Below are positions 12,201-22,720 of a stretch of 64,000 bases of DNA, piece by piece. Location of the stretch: positions 728,001-792,000 of the forward strand of contig JAFEUB010000966.1 in assembly GCA_024529925.1 (NCBI GenBank), in the 5' to 3' direction. The DNA is from Ophthalmolycus amberensis (lineage: Eukaryota > Chordata > Actinopteri > Perciformes > Zoarcidae). Numbering within the stretch: the first letter of the stretch is position 1; each line of letters begins with the position of its first letter. Under the pieces are notes generated by a model. The model saw nothing but the letters and a program-made list of their open reading frames with translations, had not been told where the DNA came from and did not search any database. The translations under genes were made by a program, and so were the position numbers.

Positions 12201-13551
12201 ATAACAAAGGGCAGAATGTCTTGCTTGCTATTGCACACAATTGCATACTTGTATTTTGAGCTCTCTGCTCTTCCCTTGATCTATTATGGACAGCCTTGTC
12301 CTGTTTTAAACTTGGTTGCGTCAGATGTCTTTCAGGATTTGCCAGGATACCAGTTTGTCAAAGTTCAGTTTTAAGAATGCCTTCCTCAAGTATGATTGAA
12401 GTCCAATCCCCTGAAAGCTCAAAGGCCCGTCACCGGCGACAATAGACTTGTGATTTGTCTTCTGCCCCGCTCTTCGGCTGACGTCTTCGTTGCCAAATCT
12501 CTCTGCGTGTCCTTGATGCTGGGAGCACACCTGTCATGGTGGATGTTCCCTGAGAGGCCAACTGGAGCAGCTAATCTTATGTGACACCTGCTGCAATAAT
12601 TCATAGGCTTTCCATGCACTTTGAATTTCGTTTCTTTAAACTGCAATTACCACATTTGCCAAAAGCCAGTGCCTTTGAGTGTCTTTTCATTAGCCTTGGC
12701 ACCAACGCCAACTTATTTACCGTTCAAATTTGCCCTTTTGTGTTTTTGAGTAAATAACTCCACGGTCCTTTCTTTGTAGGCTCATCGTGAGCTCAAAAAG
12801 CAAAGAATTGTTTTTATAATCTCCAACTCTAATAAGAGATAACTGACTGAATGCTTGTCTGTGTGCTGCATTGTTTGCTGCTACACAGGTCACCTTTCTT
12901 TTGACGAGGCTGACTTGTTATTGTTCAGCTGAAGAAAAATATTTACTTCCAAGATAACTTCACAAGTTCATAACTTCGCCCAGTAATAACTTGTATTGAT
13001 TTTATGATTTTATGTTAGTGAAATGAGAGCAGGGCGATATCTCTGACTGTAGAAGCAATGAAAACACTCGGCGTGAAGCACGGCTGGTGCTGATCTCTGT
13101 AGAGACGGAGTCACGTTCTCTTAGGCTTGTTGGCAAACTCTCCTGTGTTGTAAAGAAATCTCCATTCCATCCTCATTGTGTCTCTCGCCTTGAACCGTGT
13201 TGCTTTGTGGTCTTTTACAGCCGGTTCTCCCCCATGGCCATCGATGGGGTGACCAGCCTGGCTGGCATCAACCTCCCGGGGCACGCAGGCACTGGCTGGT
13301 GCATCTTCGTCTACAACCTGGCTCCGGATGCAGACGAGAGCATCCTCTGGCAGATGTTTGGGCCGTTTGGTGCCGTCACAAACGTCAAGGTTATTCGCGA
13401 CTTTAACACAAACAAGTGCAAAGGATTTGGTTTCGTCACCATGACTAACTACGACGAGGCGGCCGTGGCCATCGCCAGCTTGAATGGATACCGCCTCGGG
13501 GACAGAGTGCTGCAAGTCTCGTTCAAAACCAACAAAACACACAAAGCCTGA
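1..13551 (+). CDS. elavl2: elavl2 (HuB) gene, coding span, 5' end cut by window edge
   Basis: This is a neuronal ELAV/Hu protein. The family binds AU/U-rich elements in mRNAs and controls their stability, translation and splicing, shuttling between nucleus and cytoplasm. Six exons (1-224, 6422-6525, 9243-9396, 11131-11356, 11963-12001, 13221-13551) join in frame across canonical GT/AG sites. The predicted protein is 360 residues if the family start Met-Glu lies just left of the window. RRM1 has RNP2 LIVNYL (41-46) and RNP1 LGYGFVNY (80-87). RRM2 has LYVSGL (127-132) and RGVGFIRF (166-173). A hinge follows, then RRM3 with IFVYNL (279-284) and KGFGFVTM (318-325). The N-terminus [12 protein letters not shown] and C-terminus KTNKTHKA are diagnostic of ELAVL2 rather than ELAVL1, 3 or 4. 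Human ELAVL2 is 359 residues; the extra residue here is a Ser at the exon 5/6 junction. The ATG at 56 is internal (Met21), not the start. Confidence 0.97.
1931..3200. mobile_element. Non-autonomous hAT-like DNA transposon in intron 1
   Basis: The first 20 bases (1931-1950) and the reverse complement of the last 20 (3181-3200) match at 18 of 20 positions, forming terminal inverted repeats around a GGTGTCA core. The subterminal regions are full of cggttcggatcac-type motifs in both orientations. At the right end a 19-bp unit (gtgatccgaaccgtgaggg) is tandemly repeated. Both flanks read tatatata, compatible with the 8-bp target duplication of hAT elements, but the AT-rich flank makes that ambiguous. 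The 1.27-kb interior has no transposase-sized reading frame, so the copy would depend on another element for movement. The superfamily call rests on end sequence and flank only. Confidence 0.72.
4999..5022. repeat. CTG/CAG trinucleotide patch
   Basis: Five CTG units are followed by CAGCAG, giving a short self-complementary patch within elavl2 intron 1. It is not coding. Confidence 0.8.
5181..5202. repeat. C22 mononucleotide run
   Basis: Twenty-two consecutive C lie in elavl2 intron 1. This is one of at least seven G/C runs of 15 bases or more in the window. Confidence 0.9.
6422..6525 (+). CDS. elavl2: elavl2 coding exon 2 (second half of RRM1)
   Basis: The exon completes the split Gly and encodes [20 protein letters not shown] through LQTKTIK, including the RRM1 RNP1 octamer LGYGFVNY. 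The acceptor is ...ggttgcag and the donor is aag|gtaag at 6526, falling between codons. The family usually has Ile where this copy has Val (VDPKD). Confidence 0.95.
6526..9242 (+). other. elavl2 intron 2
   Basis: This 2.7-kb intron has gtaaga and ag boundaries. It contains an imperfect GT-rich microsatellite (8560-8612). No further gene, exon or RNA was recognised. Confidence 0.85.
8560..8612. repeat. GT-rich microsatellite
   Basis: An imperfect (GT)n tract with GG and GC interruptions, in elavl2 intron 2. Confidence 0.85.
9243..9396 (+). CDS. elavl2: elavl2 coding exon 3 (RRM1 end and first half of RRM2)
   Basis: The exon begins [20 protein letters not shown], the invariant Hu-family linker leading into RRM2 with RNP2 LYVSGL. 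It continues through [18 protein letters not shown] and ends at DQVTG. The acceptor is ...ctgtag and the donor is g|gtgagt at 9397, splitting a Gly codon that is completed at 11131. Confidence 0.96.
9397..11130 (+). other. elavl2 intron 3
   Basis: This 1.7-kb intron opens with gtgagt followed closely by a C-rich stretch (9412-9430) and ends ctctctcctcag. Nothing coding was recognised. Confidence 0.85.
11131..11356 (+). CDS. elavl2: elavl2 coding exon 4 (second half of RRM2 and hinge)
   Basis: The exon encodes [20 protein letters not shown] with the RRM2 RNP1 RGVGFIRF. It continues through [14 protein letters not shown] and the hinge start [17 protein letters not shown]. Compared with human ELAVL2 it has conservative changes (DKRI to DRRV) and a Cys in GLNCQ where Gly is usual. 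The Arg codon is split at 11356|11963. Confidence 0.96.
11357..11962 (+). other. elavl2 intron 4
   Basis: This 606-bp intron has a gtaaca donor and a tttgctctgaag acceptor. No other feature was seen. Confidence 0.85.
11963..12001 (+). CDS. elavl2: elavl2 coding exon 5, 39-nt hinge cassette
   Basis: The 39-base exon encodes [12 protein letters not shown] within the RRM2-RRM3 hinge. In mammals the equivalent 13 residues are skipped in an ELAVL2 isoform. Here too the exon is a multiple of three and both junctions split a codon after AG, so skipping keeps the frame. The donor is ag|gtaatt. The hinge governs nuclear export and import in Hu proteins, so inclusion is likely regulated. Confidence 0.93.
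12121..12128 (+). promoter_or_regulatory. Recursive-splice-like AG|GTGAGT site
   Basis: An AG preceded by tccctctcttcaata is directly abutted to a strong donor gtgagt. That is the layout of a zero-length exon (ratchet) site. It lies 120 bases downstream of the 39-nt cassette exon. Use in splicing is inferred, not shown. Confidence 0.35.
12145..12182. repeat. Perfect inverted repeat, 16-bp stem and 6-nt loop
   Basis: The left arm ctttaatcttgacatg (12145-12160) and right arm catgtcaagattaaag (12167-12182) are exact reverse complements around atgtca. The repeat lies in elavl2 intron 5, just downstream of the cassette exon and the AG|GTGAGT site. In pre-mRNA it would fold into a strong hairpin. 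Confidence 0.9.
13221..13551 (+). CDS. elavl2: elavl2 last coding exon (RRM3 and stop)
   Basis: The exon opens with the end of a split Ser codon, then [23 protein letters not shown]3 follows with RNP2 IFVYNL and RNP1 KGFGFVTM, and the exon ends KTNKTHKA then TGA at 13549-13551. The only plausible acceptor (tcttttacag at 13219-13220) yields K-S-R-F at the hinge junction, where the human short form reads K-R-F. The THKA ending identifies ELAVL2. Confidence 0.97.
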
Positions 13552-15137
13552 TACCCACTGAGATTGTTTCTAGAAAACTCGGCAGAAAACGGAAACAGAA
13601 AATGGAAGCGCATTGACCGTAACTTTCTACATTAGTAAAAACAGCTTTGTAAATCAGTGTTACGAAGAAAAACTAAATTTAGCGTCCGATGTAATTTTTT
13701 TTTTTCCTTTTTTTTTTCATCGCTACGCTTTGAATCTTCTCGATATGTTTTGGACAGGAAAAAATACCGCAGGTTGTAATCCCTGTGATGTTGGATTATC
13801 TCGCTGTCTTTACAGATGGACCATCTGAAATGTTACTGTAGGTTTTTTGTTATTTAGTTGCACATCTGCTTTGAAACAGTAAGTCTCGTGAGGTTACGTG
13901 TCGTGGTTTTCTTTGTGTTTTCGTGTCCTGATTTGCCTTCGGTGCATTATGCCTTCAGTGGTTAGCAAGTACTTATTTTGAACTATTTGCAGTTTTGTTG
14001 ATTTTGTAAGTATTCCGTTCATTGTAATATGAGTTGGTTATTGGTTGGCTGCATAATGTTGCTTATTGTAAACTTAATGGATAAAAGACAAAAAAAAAAA
14101 AAGAATCTTAACGCAGTACCTTGCCAAAGAGCTAAGAACCTCTTTGATGTGGGTTTAAAAAGCATCTATTTTTATAAAAAGAAAAATTTGGAGAAACTTT
14201 TTACTGGACCTGGAACAAAATATTTTGACTTGGATACTTTGAAAAATATCTTCATATGACACCTTGTGAGCTTTTGAACTTTACAGGAAAGTTTGCAGTG
14301 GTTGAAATTTCTGGGGAGATTTATGATGTAAAAGATACCTTTTGAGATCTTTGTATTATCTTTAGATTATAGAATCAATGGCAGTGCTGGTTTCATTTGT
14401 AAAATCATCTGTGGGTCCCCTGTCATCCTGGTTGTTATATAACTAGCAACTCTCTTTCCGATTTGATTTGGAAACTGATAAAAATACAAAGGTTTATTCG
14501 CAAACAAGTGCATGCAAAATTATAACGTGGAGATGTCTTAAAAGGTAAACGGGGGATAAAAATCAGTTCTTCCTGTAGGATTGCCTTCAGACGAAGGAGC
14601 TTCTGGTGTACCGACGATGTATCATTAGACTGGTTTTTGTCTCAACAGCTACCAATAAGGGTTTTTACATACTTTGTATGAAAGATTGAGGACAATGGAG
14701 GCAGCAGCTTAAGAACAGAACGGATTACTCCTGAGCTTTGTAAATAACTCCTTTTTATGTTGAGTATTTGGCCGACTTCTTTTGGTTCTAGTTTGGACTT
14801 CATCGGAAAGTGTGTGATACATAAATATATATCGGTTTCTTTTTTTTTGGAGTAAGTAAGGTATTTTCTTTTTGGATATTAATCTTTGACTTTTCCGTTT
14901 CCCTTCAGTTGAAATACTTGATTTGTTGTCCCATGGACGAGCATTGCAGTGCATCAAATATGTTGGTTGTTTGGTCTGTAGATAGTCTCGCTTCGTAACA
15001 AAAAAAAGCTATTAAGAACCTATAGACATGTTTTTGTTTTTTATATATAAACATTATAGATATATATTTATGTGGTAAAGAATGGATATAAACCACAGTT
15101 TTGAACTATTTTAGTTTTTGTTTTTTTTCCATACTCG

Positions 15138-15195
15138 TATATCTATATATATATATCTGTATCGATATATCTGTATAGATATATCTATACATCTA
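15138..15195. repeat. (TATATC)n-like microsatellite in 3'UTR
   Basis: Imperfect repeats of tatatc/tgtatcga lie in the elavl2 3'UTR. The transcript would contain alternating UA-rich sequence. Confidence 0.8.
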
Positions 15196-15256
15196 TTGTA
15201 ATGCATATAACCTGTCTTTAAAATCGTACAAAGGTGTATATTGCTTGAGTCACTTT

Positions 15257-15272
15257 GGGGGGGGGGGGGGGG
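15257..15272. repeat. G16 run in elavl2 3'UTR
   Basis: Sixteen consecutive G lie in the predicted 3'UTR on the sense strand. An RNA G-quadruplex is possible. Confidence 0.85.
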
Positions 15273-15410
15273 TCAGTGAAGCGGTTCCACTAACGAGAGT
15301 TTGTCTCAGGCCGTCCCAGGAGCCCTGAACAGACGGACGCTGTCCCTGCATCCTGCTCGGTGTTTAAACCAACACTCGTCATGCTTCCCCTTAAATGAGC
15401 GGTGTGCAAT

Positions 15411-15448
15411 GCATTATGGGATTCTCTTTGCATTATGGGATTCTCTCT
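15411..15448. repeat. Tandem 2 x 19 bp repeat in 3'UTR
   Basis: Two adjacent copies of gcattatgggattctcttt / gcattatgggattctctct differ at one base. They fall in the elavl2 3'UTR. Confidence 0.85.
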
Positions 15449-15848
15449 GCAACTGCTTTTTCTTGTTTATCTATTCCTTATTTGTGTTACTTGTAAAAGT
15501 TAAATTTAAGTCTAGATGAGTTGTGATACTTGCTGCCGTGGGTTAGAAACTCAACTTTTCATGCCTGACCGGTCATTGTTTCAAATACTTCTTTTCTTTT
15601 TGTAACTTCTTCAACGATGATTTGGTCTTGACAAGTTGTGCCGATGGTCCGGCATGAAAAACGGTTCCCTCCCACCCCTCTTATCTCAATTCCTCATATA
15701 AGAATGATTATTTATTTGAAGTTGTATAGTCTGTTTTGGTTAACAGCGTTTTTGGAATAGAATATCTTTTGTTGAGTATTTAAAAGGATGTACATGTTCT
15801 TTACTTTGTGTTTGGATACTTTTGGATTTTTTCCATGTTCAGTACATC

Positions 15849-15854
15849 AATAAA
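15849..15854 (+). promoter_or_regulatory. elavl2: Polyadenylation signal of elavl2
   Basis: This is the first canonical AATAAA after the stop codon, 2.3 kb downstream. A T-rich stretch follows at about 15905-15925. A second AATAAA at 17812 could serve a longer 3'UTR form. Confidence 0.65.
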
Positions 15855-18059
15855 TAAGTTGAAGGGCAATGCAGCACTGTGAATGGATCCATCACTCATC
15901 CAAATTTCTGTTTACTTTTTTTCCGATTTAACATCTAAACATTTTACGGTTCTTCTTCTTACCGTTTTTTTCTGACTTATTGTTTTAATTCAAGCAGAAG
16001 GCACACCCTTTATCATTTTCTGTAAATCATCGAATTGCTCTGGAAAGAACAGCGTCTCCAGAGATCCCTGGAGTCTGGATGTCCCGGGCTGAGGACTCCA
16101 GGTCCACTTGACCCCGCTGTACAGATCTACACTCTGCTTTCTGTGTCACATGTTCATTCGTGAGCTTTAGAGGTGCTCGTCGGCACTTTTCTTCCCAAGC
16201 TTCTCTAACTTTCGTTATACTTTGAATAAGTCCGTGTCACAAAATGTCAAACCTTCCTTTCATGGACCGCGATTCAAACTTTGAATTGTACTGTATTGAC
16301 TTGACTATTGCAATTCCTATCATCCATACTAGCGACTTTATTTATTTCTTTGTGAATTATTGACATCTCTAACTTTGTTTTAAGATGTTTAAACCAGTGT
16401 TTACTTTCTATGTTTCTTTGCTGGGCCCAGTCCCATGAACTCCAGTGCGTTTGACCTGGTACACGCTCCCATAGTTTAGTGATTAATGGCGTACAACAGG
16501 TGTTAGTTTTGCCTCTTGAATGTCACGTTTGCTACACTTGTCGATTTAATACTTTGCGGTGTAAAGTTTTACGGTTGAGGATAAAGCTGCTCGCTTAAAT
16601 GCACCATCAAAGCGCAGCACACGGCTTAAAGGAAGAATGATATAGAGAATTGATCTTTTTTTTCCACTTTTTATGTTTATTGCATGCTCCACTTGAGGCA
16701 GGCAGCCTCGCTGAACATGGAATGGCCTGCTTTGAAGTGTGCTCTCATGCTGCCCGACTGTCATTCTAGGAGCATTGCAAGGACACGGATGTGGCGCTAC
16801 TGAAGAAACCACACCGCCTTTCTTTTGCAAAACAAAGCTTTATTTTCTCCCAAAGCTTTCAGTTTGGGTTCCAGCACGTCGCTCGTGTGGACGATGTCCG
16901 TGACGTACTCAATCATCTAGTCGTTGTAGCGCTCTGTTTGGCTAGCAGCAGATAAGGAGGCTAATCTGTGCGCTGCTTAAAGAGCTTTCACTCTTCTATT
17001 AGCATGTTGGATGAGAAATAATCTTTGGTGACGGCAGTCTTTCCTATGAGGGAATCATTTTTAGCACTTTAAAAGAATCCCATATGTTAAGGTTGCATGG
17101 CTCTTTGCTTTCTCCTTAACGGGAAACTGATATTGAAAAGCTTTGGCTGGATGGCGGCACAGTTTAGCTCTTATCTGGCTCGTCTCCCAGCTGAAAGCGG
17201 TCTTCTAACGGCAGACGCGTCATGTTGTTCGGCATCCTCTCGCTATATGTTGTGATTACTTGCTGCTAGTTGAAATAGGATTAGGCTTCAGCAGTTAATG
17301 GCCATCACTGATGAGTTGACGTAAGTTGATGTCAAGAAACCTTCCTCTTTTAGTGCGCTGAGTCATCAGGGTTCTGACTTTGACTCCTTATTGAATGCTT
17401 TGTACGAGCAGTCATTCAGATCACAAAGCGAGTTACACAAATGAGCTTTTAAGTTTGAAGAGGACACCATGTCATCCTGAGTGGCGTCTCGGCTTCCTCT
17501 GCAAAGGCCAAAATATTACATTTAAACAGTGAATTAGAAGTCACCCAGCCTATGAAGTGAGGCGGTAATCAGCAGATGGCACCGTCTGGTCTGTCCACTG
17601 CAGTGGTTCCCCCACAGCAGGACTAACTGGAGGCCTTCAACAACCTGCCGTGCTCTAAATGCGCTTATTTGACATTCAGTATATAAAAGTAGATATTGTT
17701 GTTAATTGAACTGTAAAGTGCTGCAGCAGTATGTGGAGACGTGAGCTGCTGCTCTCACCTGTTGCTCTTGTGAAACCTAGCATGCCGTAGCATGGTATGA
17801 GACGGGACATGAATAAAACATGCTTCTACCTTTTTGTACCGAGCTGCTGGTGTCGGCGGGTGCACGTAAACATATTTGCATTTGGTCCGTTATTTAATGC
17901 TCACATGAATGGGATCATAGGAGTGTGTTAATGACGGCATGTTTGTGCTTTTGAGCACAAAAGCGACAGATCTGCAGAAGTTGGAACATCAGCATTTTGC
18001 ATACCGATACATTCCTTTCCACGGTTCCCACTATGAAGCCGGTGTGCAATGAAAGCTTA

Positions 18060-18089
18060 GTTTTATGCCTAGAATATTAGGCATAAAAC
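18060..18089. repeat. Perfect inverted repeat, 12-bp stem and 6-nt loop
   Basis: Arms gttttatgccta (18060-18071) and taggcataaaac (18078-18089) flank gaatat. The repeat lies in the intergenic region. Confidence 0.85.
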
Positions 18090-19867
18090 ACAAGATCAAT
18101 ACGTTTATACTTCTATGGCATTGACATTATTTCACATCAATCAATAGTTGTTTTTTGTTTTCAACATGATAAGAAGGCAATAATAACGGGTCACCCGTGA
18201 TGTAGTTGTGGACTCGTGCCCATTCCGTCAAAGATGTGTTTTTATTTTGAATAACAATGCATTTGAAATTGATATGCTTCATGGAATAATATTATGCAGA
18301 TTTAGTGTTCTTGGTTTGCACAACACGCAACGCTCCAGAGACTCATTTTCAAACAATTAAACATGTTGCGATGCATCATTTCCCCAGTCACAGATATTGC
18401 ACAACACAGTCGCTGCAGTTTATTCATTTCTGGGCCAAAAATGAAAATCTTTCACAACAAATCTTTGGTATTTGAATTTAGCTGAAGTTTGCCTGTGGAT
18501 CTATATGGAGAAGTTCATTTTCAACACACATTGCTGCTACATTTAGTTGTAAAGACCTTTCACCTTCCATGTTTCCATGTTAAATGGTGCTTCCAGTAAA
18601 GCCAGCATCTATAGCTTCACGTTAGCGAGCTGGTTTCTCTGGTCCGTGACAGGTTGAAATGCATTCGCGTCATCCGGCTCGCTCTCCTCTGTAGTGTGCC
18701 CTGTGCACAGATGATCACTGAGTGCGTGTCCTCTGTAGAACAATGGCTTTCATCCACACATGAAACGCTCTTCAACGTTTTAAATGAGAAGTCCTTTCAG
18801 CTGATTGGGGTGGAGTGGTTGAATCGTGTTTTATGTGGCTTGTATCCCTTTAATGGCCCACAGTGTCTCAGATAATGTCCAGGTGTCTTTGTGTAAGGTT
18901 GTACCTATTAAGCAGTCCCTGAAATCTTCTCTTCAACAAGCCGTTATGGAGAGTTAGACATCTTGCACATATCTTGTGAGTTAAAATAGTATTTTTGACC
19001 GACTTGAAATGAATTAAGACCCGTTTTTTAACCATTCCCCACAATTTCGAAATGCCATGCGGCTAACATCGTGCACTATAGGATGTTGAATGCTTCTCTT
19101 TTGCATCATGTGCAGTGATTGGATTTAAGTTATCACATCACAAGCGGTTGGAGCTTTGCTTCCTCCGGCCCCCTGTTAGCTCAGCGCTGACTTCCACCAA
19201 CGGGGCATATCTTCCTGTTAACGACTCTTAACTCAATGTTATTCTCCCTATGAGGCATTGGCACCTCCGTTCCATAATGAGCCGGTGACGAAAAGGGGTG
19301 CAGATTAGAATAACAGCCTTAACTAATCCATAACAGGCCAAATGAGGCGCCACGTTTGGGGGGAAACCATGTCATTTGTCATTTTGCAGTGCCGCGGAAA
19401 ATTCTCTTTCTCAACCTCTCACTCTAAACAAGCCCCGAGAATAGCAGGCTGCTGGCACCAGGACGGCAATCAACAAAACATAGCTCCTTCCCCTATCGCT
19501 CCTCTTTTTCTCAGCTCCTGCCTGAGGAGAAAGGAAATCTATGCCTCTGACTTAGAGGAAACTACAGAGGGCTCCAGCCCACACCTCAGATGGAGGCTCT
19601 TTTTTCCCAGTGATGGCTATCGACAGTCTTGTTCTGTAGCGATGGGCAACCGACGCTCTTGAAGCAGCGAGGCTTTCCAACAATAGTTTTTTGGAAATGG
19701 GTTAATTTGTCTTGGCTGGAGTGTTCCCTAAGGGCCCCTGCTGGTCAAAGGAATATACAGCCGACAGGTGTATTATTGCTTGAGACGGTGATGCAATAAA
19801 CGAGCGGCAACAGTTGGTTCAATTACGCTTTATATGAGTTTTGTGGTGAATATAGGAAAAGTTCTGT

Positions 19868-19895
19868 GTTGTAGCTCAGGTCAATGAGCTACAAC
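19868..19895. repeat. Perfect inverted repeat, 11-bp stem and 6-nt loop
   Basis: Arms gttgtagctca (19868-19878) and tgagctacaac (19885-19895) flank ggtcaa. The repeat is intergenic. Confidence 0.85.
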
Positions 19896-22701
19896 GATGA
19901 GTGTTCATAGATGATGGAGTCGGATGGCTTGGACCTAATTGGGTCTGTAGGATCTGGGGAAACGAGCCTATTAATCGCAGCAAGTCGGTCTGACGAGCTG
20001 CTGCAGTTCTGGTCGTTTCCTATCACTTGCACATTTCCACTTACCTTCTGACCTACAGTCTGTCTCCCTAAAATGTCATTTTGAGCCTGAAACCAAGAGA
20101 GCAGGTACTGAGGACTTTCACTTTTTCGACCGTCTTGACAGATTGCAACACCCCGCTGTGTTTGTTGGTACATGCTGTGATGAAAACTCAGCAGGAGTGT
20201 GTCCGTTTGTCCTCGAAAGCCTCAGCGTGTTGCACATCGGAACGCATTTGGCATGTTTACGATGTGTCCTGTACGTTTATGCGATGTGAGCCTTGCGTCA
20301 CTCTTTTGATGCGTGCCTGGGAAGAGGACGAAAGCAGCAGCCTGCTCGCTGCCTCGCCAGAGCCTGTTCTCCTGTAATAAGGTCCTGATTTAAGGTTGAC
20401 CAGAGCACACCGGTAATCAGGCCTCTGCAGCCAGTGGAGATGAGATCTCTCCACAATATTTACCCAGGGAATAATGATGTTTGATTTGACTCTGCTCTGG
20501 GTGTGTCTCTGTGAGGGCTGTTGTCGCCCACTGCTGCCACTGAGAGAGGAAGCTGACTGAAGCTGTGTCCAGAGGAAAACAAGCCTCGGATCCTTGTGTG
20601 GATGATGCTATGTCTTGGAAATAAACAAACCAAAGAAAGAGAATACTTTAAACGAGTTAGCTTTTCAAACAAAACATGTTTAAATGTCCGTTCTGATAGG
20701 AATGTGTTATGTGTTATGCTATTGAAAGCCACAGTAGGACTCGGGGAATCTCTGAGATTGTGGGTTGTATTTACTCACCCTGAGTTTCCTCAGCAGCTCG
20801 GTTCCATTGCTACAGAAACTGTAGAATTCGCCTCATTATAGTCTGCACTCTCTCTCTGAGGAGCGGAGTCATTTGCATGGCTGCTTGTCAAACCCGTGGT
20901 AATGTTGACAAAGATTTGCAGCCATTTTAATCACGCCACGTAAAAAGGTATACAAAGTAGTTTATGACTGCTCCGCTCCCGAGCAACAGGCACATCCCTT
21001 ACTGCGGTGCACATTGGAAAGATTGCACTTTGTTCCGAGCAGCGATTTGCAAATCACAGACGTCAGAAAGGTAGAGGGGAAATAGATGACTGCGACGGCA
21101 GTTTGAGTCTGACGAAAAAACCTCATTTACATATTAAACCACACAGCAGCGTGCAGAGCAAGAGGCTCTGTTTGAATTGCCACGCTTCCAAGCCTGCCTC
21201 CCCCTCGGTGGAAGGGGGTAGCGGGGGCCTCGCCGCTGTGACTGCAGTGCCGTAAATTTAGAAGTTGTTTACGGATGCTGCCATCTTGGTGCGCTCCGGG
21301 AGGGAAACTTGGAGCAGGGCCATTTACCGGCAGCTTGATGAGAGTGCAGTGAGGCGAGTTAATTAATACAACATCCCTGGGCCCACAGGCTAGGCTGCAA
21401 AGCTAACCCAGGAGGGAGGTAGAGAGAGAGCAGACCGAGAAAGGGGACGGAAGAAGGGCAATCTATGATGCGTGGGAATCCTAGATATACATAACTGTGA
21501 AGAGTAGGGCTGCAGTAACAGCTTGGCGGCAAAACACAATTAAATTGCATAGCTAAGATGAACCGATTTGGCTAAATCAGCCGTCTTGATCATAGCCTAA
21601 CTATCAGACTGCATGATATTTGGTTCATTCAAGATGCAATGATACATGGCAGAATGGACATTGATTTGGGGTGTGGTTTCAGTGTTTGGGTTCCATTGGT
21701 TGAGACGCGCCTCGCTGTGTTTTCTGCGTGGAAGTGGAAGTCATATTTTAACACTCAACACTGAATTGATTCAGAAGGTGGTACCAGACAGCCCTGGCAG
21801 GTTACTCGCCCAACTACAAGCTACGTTGTCTAGAATATGTTCGACTCTCGACTTAAAAATGCATCTGGTACAATGTTGCTTTGTCCGACTGGAATAAGTG
21901 GATACTTCCACTGGAGGTAGAGTGAGAGGTGAGAAATCTCTTGTCTGTTGAGCTCCATGAAAACAGAGAAAGTTGCCTGGAGATGGAGGAGTCCGGAGGG
22001 AGGTCCTTGCCTTGTTCGCTCTCCTTCTCTATCCATATATTTGAACTGGCAAAACACAACTTTAGGACCACGGTTGTCAAACAAGATTGCACCTCAACAG
22101 TGAAAAAACAACAACAATCTATAGGAGAGAAAAGCACATAATCTGCAAACTCAGCTTTCCAGCTGTGTACTACATCATGTCTGTTCTATAGAATGAACAC
22201 ATGTCATAAGGAGTAGCTCAGGCTGACCGGTGCTATACAATGATGTCTTTTTTTTATTTTTTTAACAATGAGCTCCGTCATTCATTGACTTTTATCACAG
22301 TTGCAAATCAGCAATATGAAGGCAGCAAAAATATTGTAAAGAGCACGCCTGCCAGTAGACACAGAAGAGATCGAAGCTATAAATAGCCTGAATAAATCCT
22401 CCTAATCTGGAAGCGGGAGAAGCAGGAGTTCTGTTGATGTAGAAAACTGGTGGCTGAATCCCATTTTTAATGCTTTCGCCAGCTTTTTTTTCGGGTAGTG
22501 TTTAGAATTCACTCTATAATTACCATATTAAAATGCATGTAGAAGTCTGTGCAGTTGTGGTGGGGAAAGATAAGGCTGCAAGAGTAGGGAGGGAGGAAAA
22601 GAAAGTCCACCGGAGGCCTATCAGTCAGTTCTGAATAGCTTTATAATTACTGAGATGCAAAGACATAATTTTCTTCTAAAAATAATGCTAAAGTTTCATT
22701 T

Positions 22702-22720
22702 CCCCCCCCCCCCCCCCCCC
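22702..22720. repeat. C19 mononucleotide run
   Basis: Nineteen consecutive C, intergenic. Confidence 0.85.

Larger units (their letters stand above)
12002..13220 (+). other. elavl2 intron 5
   Basis: This 1.2-kb intron contains a perfect hairpin (12145-12182) and an AG|GTGAGT site preceded by a pyrimidine tract (12121-12128). I found no coding match to the SPLSLIA-type mini-exon that other Hu genes carry at this hinge. The acceptor is gtcttttacag. Confidence 0.8.
13552..15870 (+). other. elavl2: elavl2 3' untranslated region
   Basis: About 2.3 kb of AT-rich sequence lies between the stop and the first canonical AATAAA. It contains long T runs (13696-13722, 15120-15129), ATTTA pentamers (for example around 15710) and a TATATC repeat. 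These are the U/AU-rich sites Hu proteins themselves bind, so autoregulation is plausible. The exact cleavage site is inferred. Confidence 0.8.
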
